Shown one piece after another: positions 22,386 through 32,119 of a DNA stretch of 64,000 bases. The notes under the pieces were generated by a model that was not told where the DNA came from, ran no database searches, and saw only the letters and a program-made list of their open reading frames with translations. Position 1 is the stretch's first letter, and every line of letters starts with the position of its first letter. Location: positions 28,997,252 through 29,061,251 of the forward strand of contig CM055113.1 of the NCBI GenBank assembly GCA_029204225.1, written 5' to 3'. This DNA is from Diphasiastrum complanatum. Taxonomy: Eukaryota > Streptophyta > Lycopodiopsida > Lycopodiales > Lycopodiaceae. Both the position numbers and the translations under genes were made by a program.

Positions 22386-22928
22386 CTATGAAGCAGCCGT
22401 TCCTGCAACTACTGCACGTCGAAGTATTGCAAGTGCCTGAGTGCGTTGTAAAGTCATAGAAACTCGTTGACGATAATTAGCCGCAATGATAGATAAAGGA
22501 GAGTCACCACGTCCTTGGAGCTTCGCTGCAAAACCCGCACAAGATGATAGAAAATCATCAAATTTTTTATGCAGACACCCATATGTTTCCAAGGCAAAAG
22601 GAATAAAGTCTTCTCCAGGAGTGCGATGCGAATATTCTCGCTCTTTATCTTGGGCTACATGAGAAGCAATGGCACCTTGAGTAGTTGAAGCACATTGAAG
22701 GAGGTCTGGCCGCAAAAGATCAGCGACAACAATGTCCCCAAGCATGCAAACTTGCCAGAATGAATTAGTGAATCTCTCTCTAGATAACCACTCTCCTCTC
22801 CTCTCCTCTTGCAGAAGAAGAAGAAGAAGAAGAAAAAGAGGAAGGAGGGAGGGGAGCAAGAACAGTTGCATAATCGAGAGCAGCATCTTACTGATCGCTT
22901 GCTTGCGCTTGTCTGATATCGCTACCAC
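22386..22928 (-). CDS. Unidentified 180-codon ORF with a plant-type C-terminal domain
   Basis: The minus-strand open frame starts MVAISDKRKQ. A Leu-rich tract encoded by a CTT/GAA microsatellite follows (residues about 24-40). The C-terminal 110 residues look like real protein: VCMLGDIVVADLLRPDLLQC, REYSHRTPGEDFIPFALETY, GCLHKKFDDFLSSC, ending ALAILRRAVVAG. I have an impression of similar segments at the C-terminus of green-plant reverse-transcriptase-like ORFs but cannot confirm it. The N-terminal part may be non-coding, with the real exon starting near residue 55. It could be a last exon or an element remnant. Confidence 0.4.
   Translation of the reverse strand: MVAISDKRKQAISKMLLSIMQLFLLPSLLPLFLLLLLLLQEERRGEWLSRERFTNSFWQVCMLGDIVVADLLRPDLLQCASTTQGAIASHVAQDKEREYSHRTPGEDFIPFALETYGCLHKKFDDFLSSCAGFAAKLQGRGDSPLSIIAANYRQRVSMTLQRTQALAILRRAVVAGTAAS
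22812..22838. repeat. GAA microsatellite
   Basis: A run of AGA/GAA triplets with a few interruptions; it encodes the poly-Leu tract of the overlapping minus-strand ORF. Confidence 0.85.
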
Positions 22929-23408
22929 TGAAGCGCTTTCCTATTTCTATCACAAATGCTACTTGCATGTGGCCAAGGGTTTATTTATTTCTTCTCTTGG
23001 CGATGTAGCCTTTTTTTTGAGTTTGTATGGACTTAAGCTTCAAAGCGTTGATTAGTATTTTGTTAACGAGCAAAAATGAGGCTCTGTAAACCGTCTGCAA
23101 TGCTCCTCCTTTCTTTGACAACACAGAAGCAAGGATTGTTAGTTTCCACCTTACCTTCAACTACACAGGTATTGGCATGTTCTTTTCTTGTATTTGACAC
23201 GATTAATTGCTTTTAGGTTTTGCCTAGTTGGCGAAATCTTTATAGACATGATTTTGTTCTTTATTTTTTTAATTTTGGGTGAATTTTGATCTTTATCTTT
23301 GATCAACATAAAGTTTTTTACTAATACTTGTTCAGGAAGCATATCAGCAATTTGTTGTCCTCATAGGCACAGCTCTTTGAATGCTATTTTTTAAAGTCTA
23401 TCCCACAG

Positions 23409-23528
23409 GTTCTGACCATTATTTGCGTTATGCTTGGGATTATTACAGTAAACCAGCTAGAGATGTGGAGATGTTTTCATAGCATGCTGGCCAGAAGTCT
23501 GTCAACATGGATGATGTGATTCTTGCTG
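23409..23528 (+). pseudogene. CENP-S/MHF1-like histone-fold exon remnant
   Basis: Between an acceptor (CCACAG at 23403-23408) and a donor (GTAAGT at 23529) one frame reads PARDVEMFS-stop-HAGQKSVNMDDVILA. The phrase HAGQKSVNMDDVILA matches the end of the histone fold of CENP-S/MHF1 (family HAGRKSVNMEDVIL). MHF1 partners MHF2/CENP-X in FANCM-dependent DNA repair and at kinetochores. A TAG at 23480-23482 replaces what is normally a Gln or Arg codon, and I find no neighbouring exons, so this is probably a pseudogene fragment or captured exon. Confidence 0.5.
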
Positions 23529-23529
23529 G

Positions 23530-24789
23530 TAAGTTGAGTTTTTGCTTTAAGGCACTCCCAGACAATATACAATCTTTGTGTTTGGGCTTTGTGATGTGGT
23601 GTTTAAACTTCAAGATGGCGATACATATACTTATCCAATCAAGATAAGGATGCAATTTATGAGGCTACTATAGGGACTCTTAAAAATGCTCCTTTGATGA
23701 TTTTCACACTAGCAAGGCTCATATATATCATGTCACATAGTGTAATGCTTAAGAAACCCCTTTTGGCCATTTTGCTCAGAATGTACTGGTCCAGAACATG
23801 TTAAAAGATGTAATAAAAAACACCTAAAAAGCAGTACATTAAAAAAAAAAAAATTCAAGCATAAGCTACGACTATAAGCAAACTATACTTAGGAAGATCC
23901 TTTTGCAAACAAATATGCACATCAACAAACAGAGACTGATTTAGTATTGGGGTGGAACGTGTTTAAACAATCAATAAGACCCTAAACACATTGATTACTC
24001 TTGCTTTTGATTTACCTCTAACCATTGCTTAGTTCCATAATGCCGCTTAGTTCCAGAGTTTGGTTCCAAAGTTCTATAGATTTCAGGCTCATGAAGAAGG
24101 CAACAAATGATCAGTAGCGTTCTAACCCTACAAATGTGCCCTCAACTGTAGGTTTCAAGCTCTTTCTCGATCTTGGGTGGTTCCATAGCTAGGTTGATGT
24201 ACATTTGAAGCAGATTTTCAGCTAGGATCGTGGCTAAATACGGTTAGCTAAGATCGCAACTAAAAACAAACAACAAGAACAATACCTAAAAACAATCACC
24301 TAAAAATGATCAACAATGTTTCAAACCCTAAAGATATGCCCCAATTGCATGTCCTTGAAAATCTAATAAACAAAAAAAAAAAAACTAGTTTTTTTTATTT
24401 TTAAGGCTTGTTCTATAGTTGAATGCATTCTAGAATGATGTTCTGGAACACGTTTTGTTTCAGAACGAGCAACTATGGTGTAGTGTAATTTGTCTCTTAC
24501 TGTTGGTAACTTGCAAGAGCTGTGAGCACCTACATTTACTAGGTCAATGTAGTTTGAAAGATTGATCTGTATATAAAGATCAGAATGCATTTCAGGGTTT
24601 CTCACGAGCCGATGCCAAAGGTATCAATTGGAATATGATTAGTTATAGTTGGACTATGACTAAATTTGAACGTTAACCAAGGATCAATCATTAGAAGGCT
24701 AGAGATGGACGTTTGAGGAGTAGTCGAGTACAAGTAATTGCTAGTATTAGGTAGCCAAAGATATCTTTTAGCTTCATGTGTGATCAACA
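23530..24789. other. No gene recognised
   Basis: Low-complexity AT-rich DNA with poly(A/T) runs (for example about 23840 and 24370). No domain is seen on either strand. Confidence 0.5.
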
Positions 24790-25725
24790 TTTTGCCGCCC
24801 TAGAGAACCAAAGCACAAATTGGTTTCTTTGCCTGCTCCAAGTCTCACGGCAACATCATAGTAAAGTTTTGGCCCCCTTGAGTATTAGACATCTCATACC
24901 ACCTTTTGGCTTTTGAAGTGCCACCTTTACCCTTATTGCCACCTGGACCTTGCTTTTGACTGAAATGTGCCTTAAACTTCTTGAGCTTCTGCTTACCCCA
25001 GATTGGAAAACATTTGAGGTAGGTGCTTCGTGCTCCTTGACCTTGCCATCTTCATAGAACTAGGCCATCTGATTTTTCCCTAAGACTTGTGTAAGCCCTC
25101 CACAAAGTGAAGCACTGCTAGGAGCATAGGCAGCTCTTTAGGTATCTTCTTCAAAGCCTCCCGATATCTATAAGCATACTCTTGAATGGACAAGTTCTCA
25201 TGTTTCAAGCTAGTCCACGACTGCATAGCATGATTCTTCTTGTCCAGTGGCACCCAAATTTTCACAAACATTCTCTTGAATGCCTCCCTTGTGGATGGAA
25301 CCAGGCTAACCTTTTCCACTTTTCAACTCCACCTCTGTGTTGTGTCTTGAAAACGACAAGTAGCTTCTACAATTCTTTGATCGTCATCTTTTATCCTGCA
25401 CATCTCAAAAGCTTTCTCCCATTTTTGGTGCTAATTCTCAACTGCATTGGTATTTCTCATGGTAGCTGCTCCAGCGTACTTCGATGGCTTCAGATTGTTA
25501 ATAGATGGCAGCTTCCTCTTATCAGTGGTAGGCCAGCTTCTTTCTCACTTGACAAACGATCGGCAGCTACCACAACCATTCTACTTATGCTTTCATGTTC
25601 TTGTGGGGATCTACTAGACCAACTGATCAAGGATTTGTTGCAAGATCGCCTGCATGGCATCGATCTCTTCAATCTTGAGTATCTTCATGCTTGTGCCTTC
25701 CTAAGGATCCATAGTCAATTTTGAT
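24790..25725 (-). mobile_element. Gypsy gag fragment
   Basis: On the minus strand a Retrotrans_gag domain is visible: KWEKAFEMCRIKDDDQRIVE, then after a stop AFKRMFVKIWVPLDKKNHAM, QSWTSLKHENLSIQEYAYRY and REALKKIPKELP. It ends in a Lys-rich decayed tail. There are several stops, and no protease or pol follows. To the right, about 25850, a TTGGTAGCTCAAGC sequence (minus strand) could be a worn tRNA-Met primer site, so an LTR may begin there, but I found no partner. Confidence 0.65.
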
Positions 25726-26939
25726 AGTACTGTCTTTTGATATAAAATTTGACAACAGCATTTTGTAGATTCTAAAGATGATTAATAGTTGTACAAAATC
25801 CTAGACTGATTTGAAACAAATGTAGAAGCTTGAGCTACCAACAATGTTCCCACCAGAATTAAGTGCTACAAGCAAGCAATGGATCCCAAATTTTGATCCT
25901 AATTCAAGTCTATGTGAACTCTACTCTATGCTAAATCAATGAATCAAAATGAAAAAGAATTCTACTTGTTGGCCACTCCAATCAGCAGGACCAGATTTGG
26001 AAAATTAGATCCTAATCGTCCTCTTAATGGCCTCTAATCACTATTAGTGATGGCACCCTTCTAATAGAAAACAAATGCTTTTGATTTCATCAATTTCTGA
26101 AAAGTATTCAAGGAGAAAAAGTAGAATCTACAAATCTAAGTCAACACCCAATCAGCAATAAGTGGCCTGTTCTGGCTCCAAATATGCAACCGATGATAGT
26201 AGAAGTAGTATGGTGACCAAGATTTATTGCACCTATGTCTCCATTGTCACATAAACACTCTTCTCCAAAACATATCAAACCTTTGTTTGTAGTTTCATGA
26301 AGTTAGTATCAATGACACCAAGTTAGCACGAATGGACAATCACCAATGTGTAATCACTCTTTTTGTTAAAACAATTGTAAAGTTGTTGCACACAAACTCT
26401 CAAACCTTGAGTAAACACAAGATTTACTCCATAAAAGCCAGTCTATTTATCAATCTAAAAAAGGAACCGAAATTATGAGATCTTTGTTACAAGTCTCCTC
26501 CCAACCATAGCTGCATAGAAAAAGATAGGGAACATTGAAGATAAGCTCACATAAAAATTTACATATTTTCTAAGTTAGGCCGTCAGAATTTATATTGGAC
26601 TAACTCATAGGTCTTATCCACATAAAGATGACTAACACTAGGATTTTATGACAAAGATGTAAGATTCTCTTATGTAGCTCCTCACAAGTTGGAATTAGAG
26701 TCTTACAATTTCTCTTCACTAAACCAGTTTCTATAATATAGTAACATATGTGCATATTGAGATAGAAGAGCTCTCTCCTAGAAACTCTACATGGCCATGC
26801 TAACCTCATGTCCCACTCTCTCATAGTGAGGATATTCCAATTGATCCTATCTAATCTTAACTAGAAAGTCATTCTGAATGACTACAAATGACATACGATA
26901 GACAACTTGAGATAGTGCATTTCCAATTCTGAGTACCTT
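25726..26939. other. No gene recognised; possible LTR DNA
   Basis: The region lies 5' of the minus-strand gag fragment, so it may be its leader and LTR. No second copy was found in the window to prove it. Open frames are short. Confidence 0.4.
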
Positions 26940-27095
26940 TTCTAACAAAAAGTTATGATCATCCAAAGACAAGCAAGTTTTTCACATGTACTTGAGAAAA
27001 CTAAGCTATTTACACTATGTAAGAGCCAAACAAGTACCTTGCTCTCGGGAAGAGAGAGAAAACTAGCTAGCTCTTGGGTAGAGAGAATGTGAAAA
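26940..27095. repeat. LTR fragment related to the Copia-6 LTR
   Basis: AAAAGTTATGATCA...CAAGTTTTTCACATGTACTTG and CTAGCTAGCTCTTGGGTAGAG match 19881-20015 in order, with a few substitutions and small gaps. Nothing of the internal region accompanies it, so it is a truncated or solo LTR piece. Confidence 0.7.
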
Positions 27096-27399
27096 GTTGT
27101 CAACTAGTTTGTTGGTTATTTGGCATTTTTGGAGGCCAACATGAATTCTCAACTTAGAGATAGATTCATATTTGTCAATAAAAGCCTAGATAGTGTTTGT
27201 ACTATTATTGGCAAGTAGATAAATGGATGACGTCGAGTTTTTGTCCAAAATTTTCTTTTGTATCAGGAATGTACATTGATTCATAAAAAAAGATCCCACT
27301 TTTAGCTAGATCTTTTGCAATCCTACCTCGATATTGCAGCTATCCAATATCAGTGTGAATAACATCTAACACACCTGCTAAAGATCCACTGGGCTCTCA

Positions 27400-27818
27400 T
27401 TCATTAATGTTGGATGGATATAAATCTGCAAGAGAAAAATAATCAGATGGCAAGTTTACTATTAGATATTTATGAATGACAAAAATCTAAGTATCAAAAA
27501 TATCAATACTCACAGTTGCTTTTTTTGTGATCCTGACAATTGAATCCTTGCACATTTATCTTTGAATGCATATATAAATGTTGGACTAGAATTTCAGAAA
27601 TAGATTTTCCTTTTGATGATGTCTTGAAATCCGAAATTCTGGCCTTCCAATAAGATTGAAATGATAGTTTTGATCTTTTGCTTTTTTGAAATGCTCCTCT
27701 TGATGATGAATGCATCAAAACCCAAGAGTTTTTTGAATATTTTCTTGGCACCCATAATTCATCATCCACAAATTATCATTATTTGAACAATTTGTGGCTG
27801 AGCATAAGAAATCTAACA
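27400..27818 (-). repeat. Likely 3' LTR of Copia-7 (left border uncertain)
   Basis: In minus orientation the sequence right of 27818 gives a polypurine tract, AAGGGGGAG, followed by TGTTAGATTTCTTATGC, a normal 3' LTR start. The open frame across 27503-27769 is not assigned. Confidence 0.45.
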
Positions 27819-28160
27819 CTCCCCCTTAATCTGAATCCTGAAAAACTTTGATCTTCAGATTTAACATATCGTTAATTTTGAGATGTTGCTCTTTTGATAG
27901 AGCCTTTGTAAAATAATCTGCTGCCATGTAGTTTGTTCTACAAAAAATCAATACTACTTCCTTCTTGTGCACTTTCTCTCTAAGGTAGTGATACTTGATT
28001 TCTATATGTTTGCTCTCGAGAGTGAGATATCGGATTGAGAAATAGCACTATTGTGCTTTGATTGTCACAATAGATTATTGTAGGAAGTGATTGTGCAAGA
28101 TTGAGATATGCAAGTAGTTGTCTGAGCCAAATCGTCTCTTTGGTTGCATTTGTGGCAGTG
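27819..28160 (-). mobile_element. Copia-7: RNase H C-terminal fragment
   Basis: The minus strand encodes, across frame changes, IYCDNQSTIVLFLNP, YHYLREKVHKKEVVLIF, NYMAADYFTKALSKEQH and the final LNLKIKVFQDSD before the polypurine tract. This is the end of a Copia RNase H from a different lineage than Copia-1/3. Everything upstream is lost at about 28160. Confidence 0.7.
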
Positions 28161-28400
28161 TATTAGAGAACAAAATCCACAATGGATTGTAGGTGAGATT
28201 ATTGAGTTTGTGATTGATTTTGTGTTTTGTGACAAATATAAGTTTTCACCAATAAGAACTGATCTCTATCCAATTATAATTTTGTGATTGTGTTTTTTTT
28301 TTTTGCAGGAAATAACTTTTATATTAAATGAAAAAATGATCGAATTTTCAGAGATGCGTCTTGAAGATTACTTTATTGATTGTTTGTGATCATTGAAATT

Positions 28401-28680
28401 GAGAATATTGAGAAACTGAGAAACTGAGATTTTGAGAAACTGAGAAACAGAGATTTTGAGAAACTGAAATTCTGAGAAACTGAGATTCTAAGAAACTGAG
28501 AGATTGGAATTTTGAGAAATTGAGATTATGAGAAATTGAGATTTTGAGAAACTGAGAAATTGAGATTTTGAGAAACTGAGATTCTGAGATTCTAAGAAAC
28601 AGAGAATTGAGAAACTGAGATTTTGAGAAACTGAGATTCTGAGAAACTGAGAAACTAAGATTTTGAAAAACTGAAATCTG
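28401..28680. repeat. GAGAAACTGAGATTTT minisatellite
   Basis: About 280 bp of imperfect units such as GAGAAACTGAGATTTT, with short (GAGAAACT) and longer variants, all in one orientation. It translates to Ser/Leu/Gln-rich nonsense in the minus frame. Units are directly adjacent without unique spacers, so it is not CRISPR-like. Confidence 0.85.
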
Positions 28681-29283
28681 ATATTTTCATTGTGAATGTT
28701 GTGGATAGTGATCTTGAATATTTTGAAAACTGAATCGTGAACATTGTGCAAAGTAAAATGGACGATGTCAATTAGTCCTAGTAAATCAAAACAAATATCG
28801 AATTACACAAGATTATCATCATAGTCAATTCAATTGTCAAGTTTTTATTGTTTTTTAATTTGCTTGAGAAGCATAGTATTTTATCTTTTACAACCACAAT
28901 GACCAGCAATATTTGCACAAATGCCTATGGGCCAAGAGACTAATATATAGATCCTGAATTTTTATTTATTTATGAAGTCAATCATGACATTTTCAATGTC
29001 TTTTCATTTTTATTGAATCATCAGTTTTTGACGAACAACATTCGAGCAAATGTTGTGCAATGCCTTTTGCTAAGTTTAAGAGAAAATGATTGTGATGCTA
29101 TAATTTAGAGAGAATAGTACAAAAACGATCCAATTTTTAAAATCCAATATGTGCAAATCATGTCATTCAAAACATACATAAAACTTCTTATCAACAGCGA
29201 CAATCAATCTCCAATACAATTTGACAACTTTTGTTTGTTTTGGTTTTGCAAATGCATGAATTATAAGTTAGTAGTATATCATT

Positions 29284-29802
29284 GTGACACCTGATTCAGT
29301 AACAACAATTCGAGAAATTGTGATATGCATCAATCCAATTGGAACAATGAAAATCATTATTATACAAACAAATACTGACAACAAAGTAGAAGTATATCCT
29401 TGGAAAGAACCAAGAACAACCATAGAACCGCGTATCTCATCAAAGAACAAAATGCAAAAGCGATACAAGTGGACAGAAAAAATGAAACAAAATCTACACT
29501 CTGTAATAATGCAATTTCACTACGTGCCACAAATGTCGATTGTTAACAAATTTAAACAAGTCCATTAAGATTCACAACTATCAAACAACAACATCATTTA
29601 TTACTTGAGAAAGTACATAATAACAAATGAATATCATCAACTATTAAACGAAGTGAAAAATACTATAATGAATCCAGAATTTAATTTCATGGAGGAAATT
29701 TCAAAAAATTTGCAAAGTACAAAAAAAGAATCAATGATTCTCCAAAAACAAGATGTGTTTGTTGTGATAGACTATTTTTCAATTTCCAAGTCTATACTCT
29801 AA
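29284..29802 (+). CDS. Unrecognised AT-rich ORF pair
   Basis: Two open frames follow each other (29284-29568 and 29605-29802). They give peptides such as IREIVICINPIGTMKIIIIQ, WTEKMKQNLHSVIMQFHYVP, NEYHQLLNEVKNTIMNPEFN and FMEEISKNLQSTKKES. The composition, rich in Ile/Asn/Lys, looks protein-like but matches nothing I know. The surroundings (28690-30590) are AT-rich and otherwise empty. It may be a remnant of an unknown element or chance. Confidence 0.2.
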
Positions 29803-29809
29803 CAGAGAG

Positions 29810-30590
29810 ATCAATCAATTAATTAGAAAAATTAAAATCATTTGATGAAAAACTATATTCCTACAATATAATTATGATTATTATCAAATCCCATAACTCA
29901 TAACCAAAATATAAACACACTACAAATCTTACCAGTTTCTCAAAACATGAATTCACATATTTCAAAATTATTATATACACTCATTACACAAAATAATTTA
30001 TCAGGCCTCTTCAACAACTCAGGGGCCAAAATGCTCAAAACATTTTTTCAGCAAGACAAATTTATCCTTTTTAATTAGGACTTTAATTGATTCAAACTTT
30101 GGGCCATTGTTTGAAAAATACAACAAGTACAAGAATGGAATCAACATCTTTCTCTAAAAAACAACTTTGTACAAAACTCATAATAAATTGACTTTTAAAA
30201 TAAATAACAAATATTATAGATCCCATCTAACATTCAAATGTATGTTAAAACCTTACAACAAACTACTATCCAAATTTTGAAACTACAAAATAATTACACA
30301 AAATGATTTATCACAACAATATAAAAAACACTTTAAACGAATCTTAAAATTTTAAGATTCATGCTATCATGACATGGCAAGGCCTTTGTGGTACAATACC
30401 ACATCGTTCTTGTTAGTGTTAGTATTAATATCTTTTGTCTTTGTGATGTAGATTTGAATATGAGGAGAGATGGATTGGAGATAAGAAAAGAGATTGCATT
30501 GCAAAAGATTGGAGGAGGAAAGTTTTGAAGTAATTCAAAGAGAGAAAGGATCTACAAGAAAAGGAGTATTGGGAAAGCATTCAGTTAAGA
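29810..30590. other. AT-rich, no gene seen
   Basis: No recognised coding or RNA feature. Composition is close to that of the flanking unknown ORFs. Confidence 0.5.
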
Positions 30591-30599
30591 GGTAAATTC

Positions 30600-30870
30600 A
30601 AAGTGACATACATTTCTATTCTACATTGCATTACATCATAGATTGTATTTCTATTTTACATAGATTATAAATTGCATCATTTCTATTTTACATAGACTAT
30701 GCATTGCATTCCATCATACTAAACTCATGTGCTTGAAAATCAATTTACATTGCATTCAATTCATAAATAGACTATACATTGCATTTGATTTAGAAATAGA
30801 CCACTCATTGCATTTGCATTTGATTCATAAATATACTATACATTGCATTTGCATAGAATAAAAAAATATG
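30600..30870. repeat. CATTGCATT-type repeat block
   Basis: The words CTATACATTGCATTTG, CATAAATAGACTATACATTG and TCTATTTTACATAGA recur several times in direct orientation with variable spacing, forming a degenerate tandem block. Confidence 0.7.
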
Positions 30871-31159
30871 CACTCAACATGCTTTGATCTCAATTTTGTA
30901 GTAGAAAAACATTTATAATAGTTATAAAAAAAGGTACATTTTCATAAGCATCGAGGAGGAAATCAATTCCCCCTTCACCCATTGCCTCTTTCAAGGACTT
31001 ACATTCCATACTAATATCTAATTACAAAAAAAGAGAAGAGATGATTCTATGTATCGCTATCATCCCCCTCATTGCTTCCAACTTCGTCTTGTAGATTCAC
31101 ATCCACGTCCACATCTTCAAAGTCTCCTATTTCATCCTTTCATTAATTACAATAACACA

Positions 31160-31650
31160 ACATCAAAATATCCATGCAGCATCCAAAAAAATGTGCGGGG
31201 AAGAAAAACATTTCGCATGGATATAGTGGTGGATTAGCATGGATATAGCTGTGGATACGGGCGTGTGGAATATCCACGCATGGATTATCCACACAAACAT
31301 CATTTCTGGCAATAGTTGTACATCGGGGGTCGAAAATAAAAAATTTAAACTATGTGGATAATCCACGCGTGGATGTTCCATGCAAAGTTTTTCGAGACCC
31401 GTAGTCAGATCCCAGAAACTGGCACATGGATGGTGGCTTTGCATCGATAATCCACCCGTGGATTATCCATGCCATACTAATTTCACAAATTAAAAGAGGT
31501 AGGCTTTTGTGTGGATATTCCGTGGATAATTATCCACGCGTGGATTATCCACGCGCTATCCACGAGAAATCCAAAGAATTACGCCCGTGGATAGTGCGTG
31601 GAAAGTTTTCCATGCGCTATTCACGCGTGGACTATCCACGCAAATTTTTA
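31160..31650. repeat. Array of palindromic TCCACGCGTGGA motifs
   Basis: Variants of TGGATAATCCACGCGTGGAT occur repeatedly over about 490 bp, in both halves of the palindrome. Perfect TCCACGCGTGGA cores are at 31362-31373 and 31533-31544, and a related CACGCGTGG is at about 31622. Single half-sites (ATCCACGC, GTGGATA) fill much of the rest. Frames through it on both strands encode the repeat (RVDYPR, WIIHAWI) and are not treated as genes. It would form multiple hairpins. Confidence 0.8.
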
Positions 31651-31844
31651 TTTGACAAAATTTTTTTTTGGCGCGAGAACTGTGAAAAATTGTCAAAAAT
31701 CTATCTTGATTATTTTATGATTTTATGTTTGTGAGTACATTTCACATGTGTGGAAAATTTTTCCACATGTGTAAAATAATTAGAAATAGTTTATAATGAC
31801 TTTAGGAGTACCATAAAGATTGCTAGTCAAGCATCTTGGTGTCA

Positions 31845-32110
31845 CTAGGTGATAGGGCCAATTTTGGCTTTAGAGGTCAAATGGTCAAGTACACATGTTT
31901 TGTCATGATTAGGCCAAAATTTAATTGTGATGTAACTCGAGCTAGTTAGGTTGCATACACTTGTCAAGTTTAGGTTTGATGAGTGATGCACCCTATGTGG
32001 TGGCAAAAGTCAAAGGGTCCAATCATAAGAGAGAGAGATGTGTTGTAAGGGTCCAATCAAAGTGAGGGATGTTGCATCACAAATCCAATAGAATTAGAGA
32101 GGCTATGTTT
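31845..32110 (+). repeat. LTR-like repeat shared with 50905-51190
   Basis: AGGTGATAGGGCCAATTTTG, GCATGATTAGGCC-like, AAGTACACATGT and GGGTCCAATCA segments occur in the same order at 50905-51190. The two copies are clearly homologous but diverged. Here it abuts the start of Copia-5 and may be its leader or an older LTR. Confidence 0.65.
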
Positions 32111-32119
32111 AAGGGCTTG

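Noticed and set aside
28401-28680. Regular repeats that might suggest a CRISPR array
   Set aside because: Units are contiguous and variable with no unique spacers; it is a minisatellite in plant nuclear DNA.
31160-31650. TTATCCAC words resembling bacterial DnaA boxes
   Set aside because: They arise from the palindromic array in a clearly eukaryotic context; no origin features are present.
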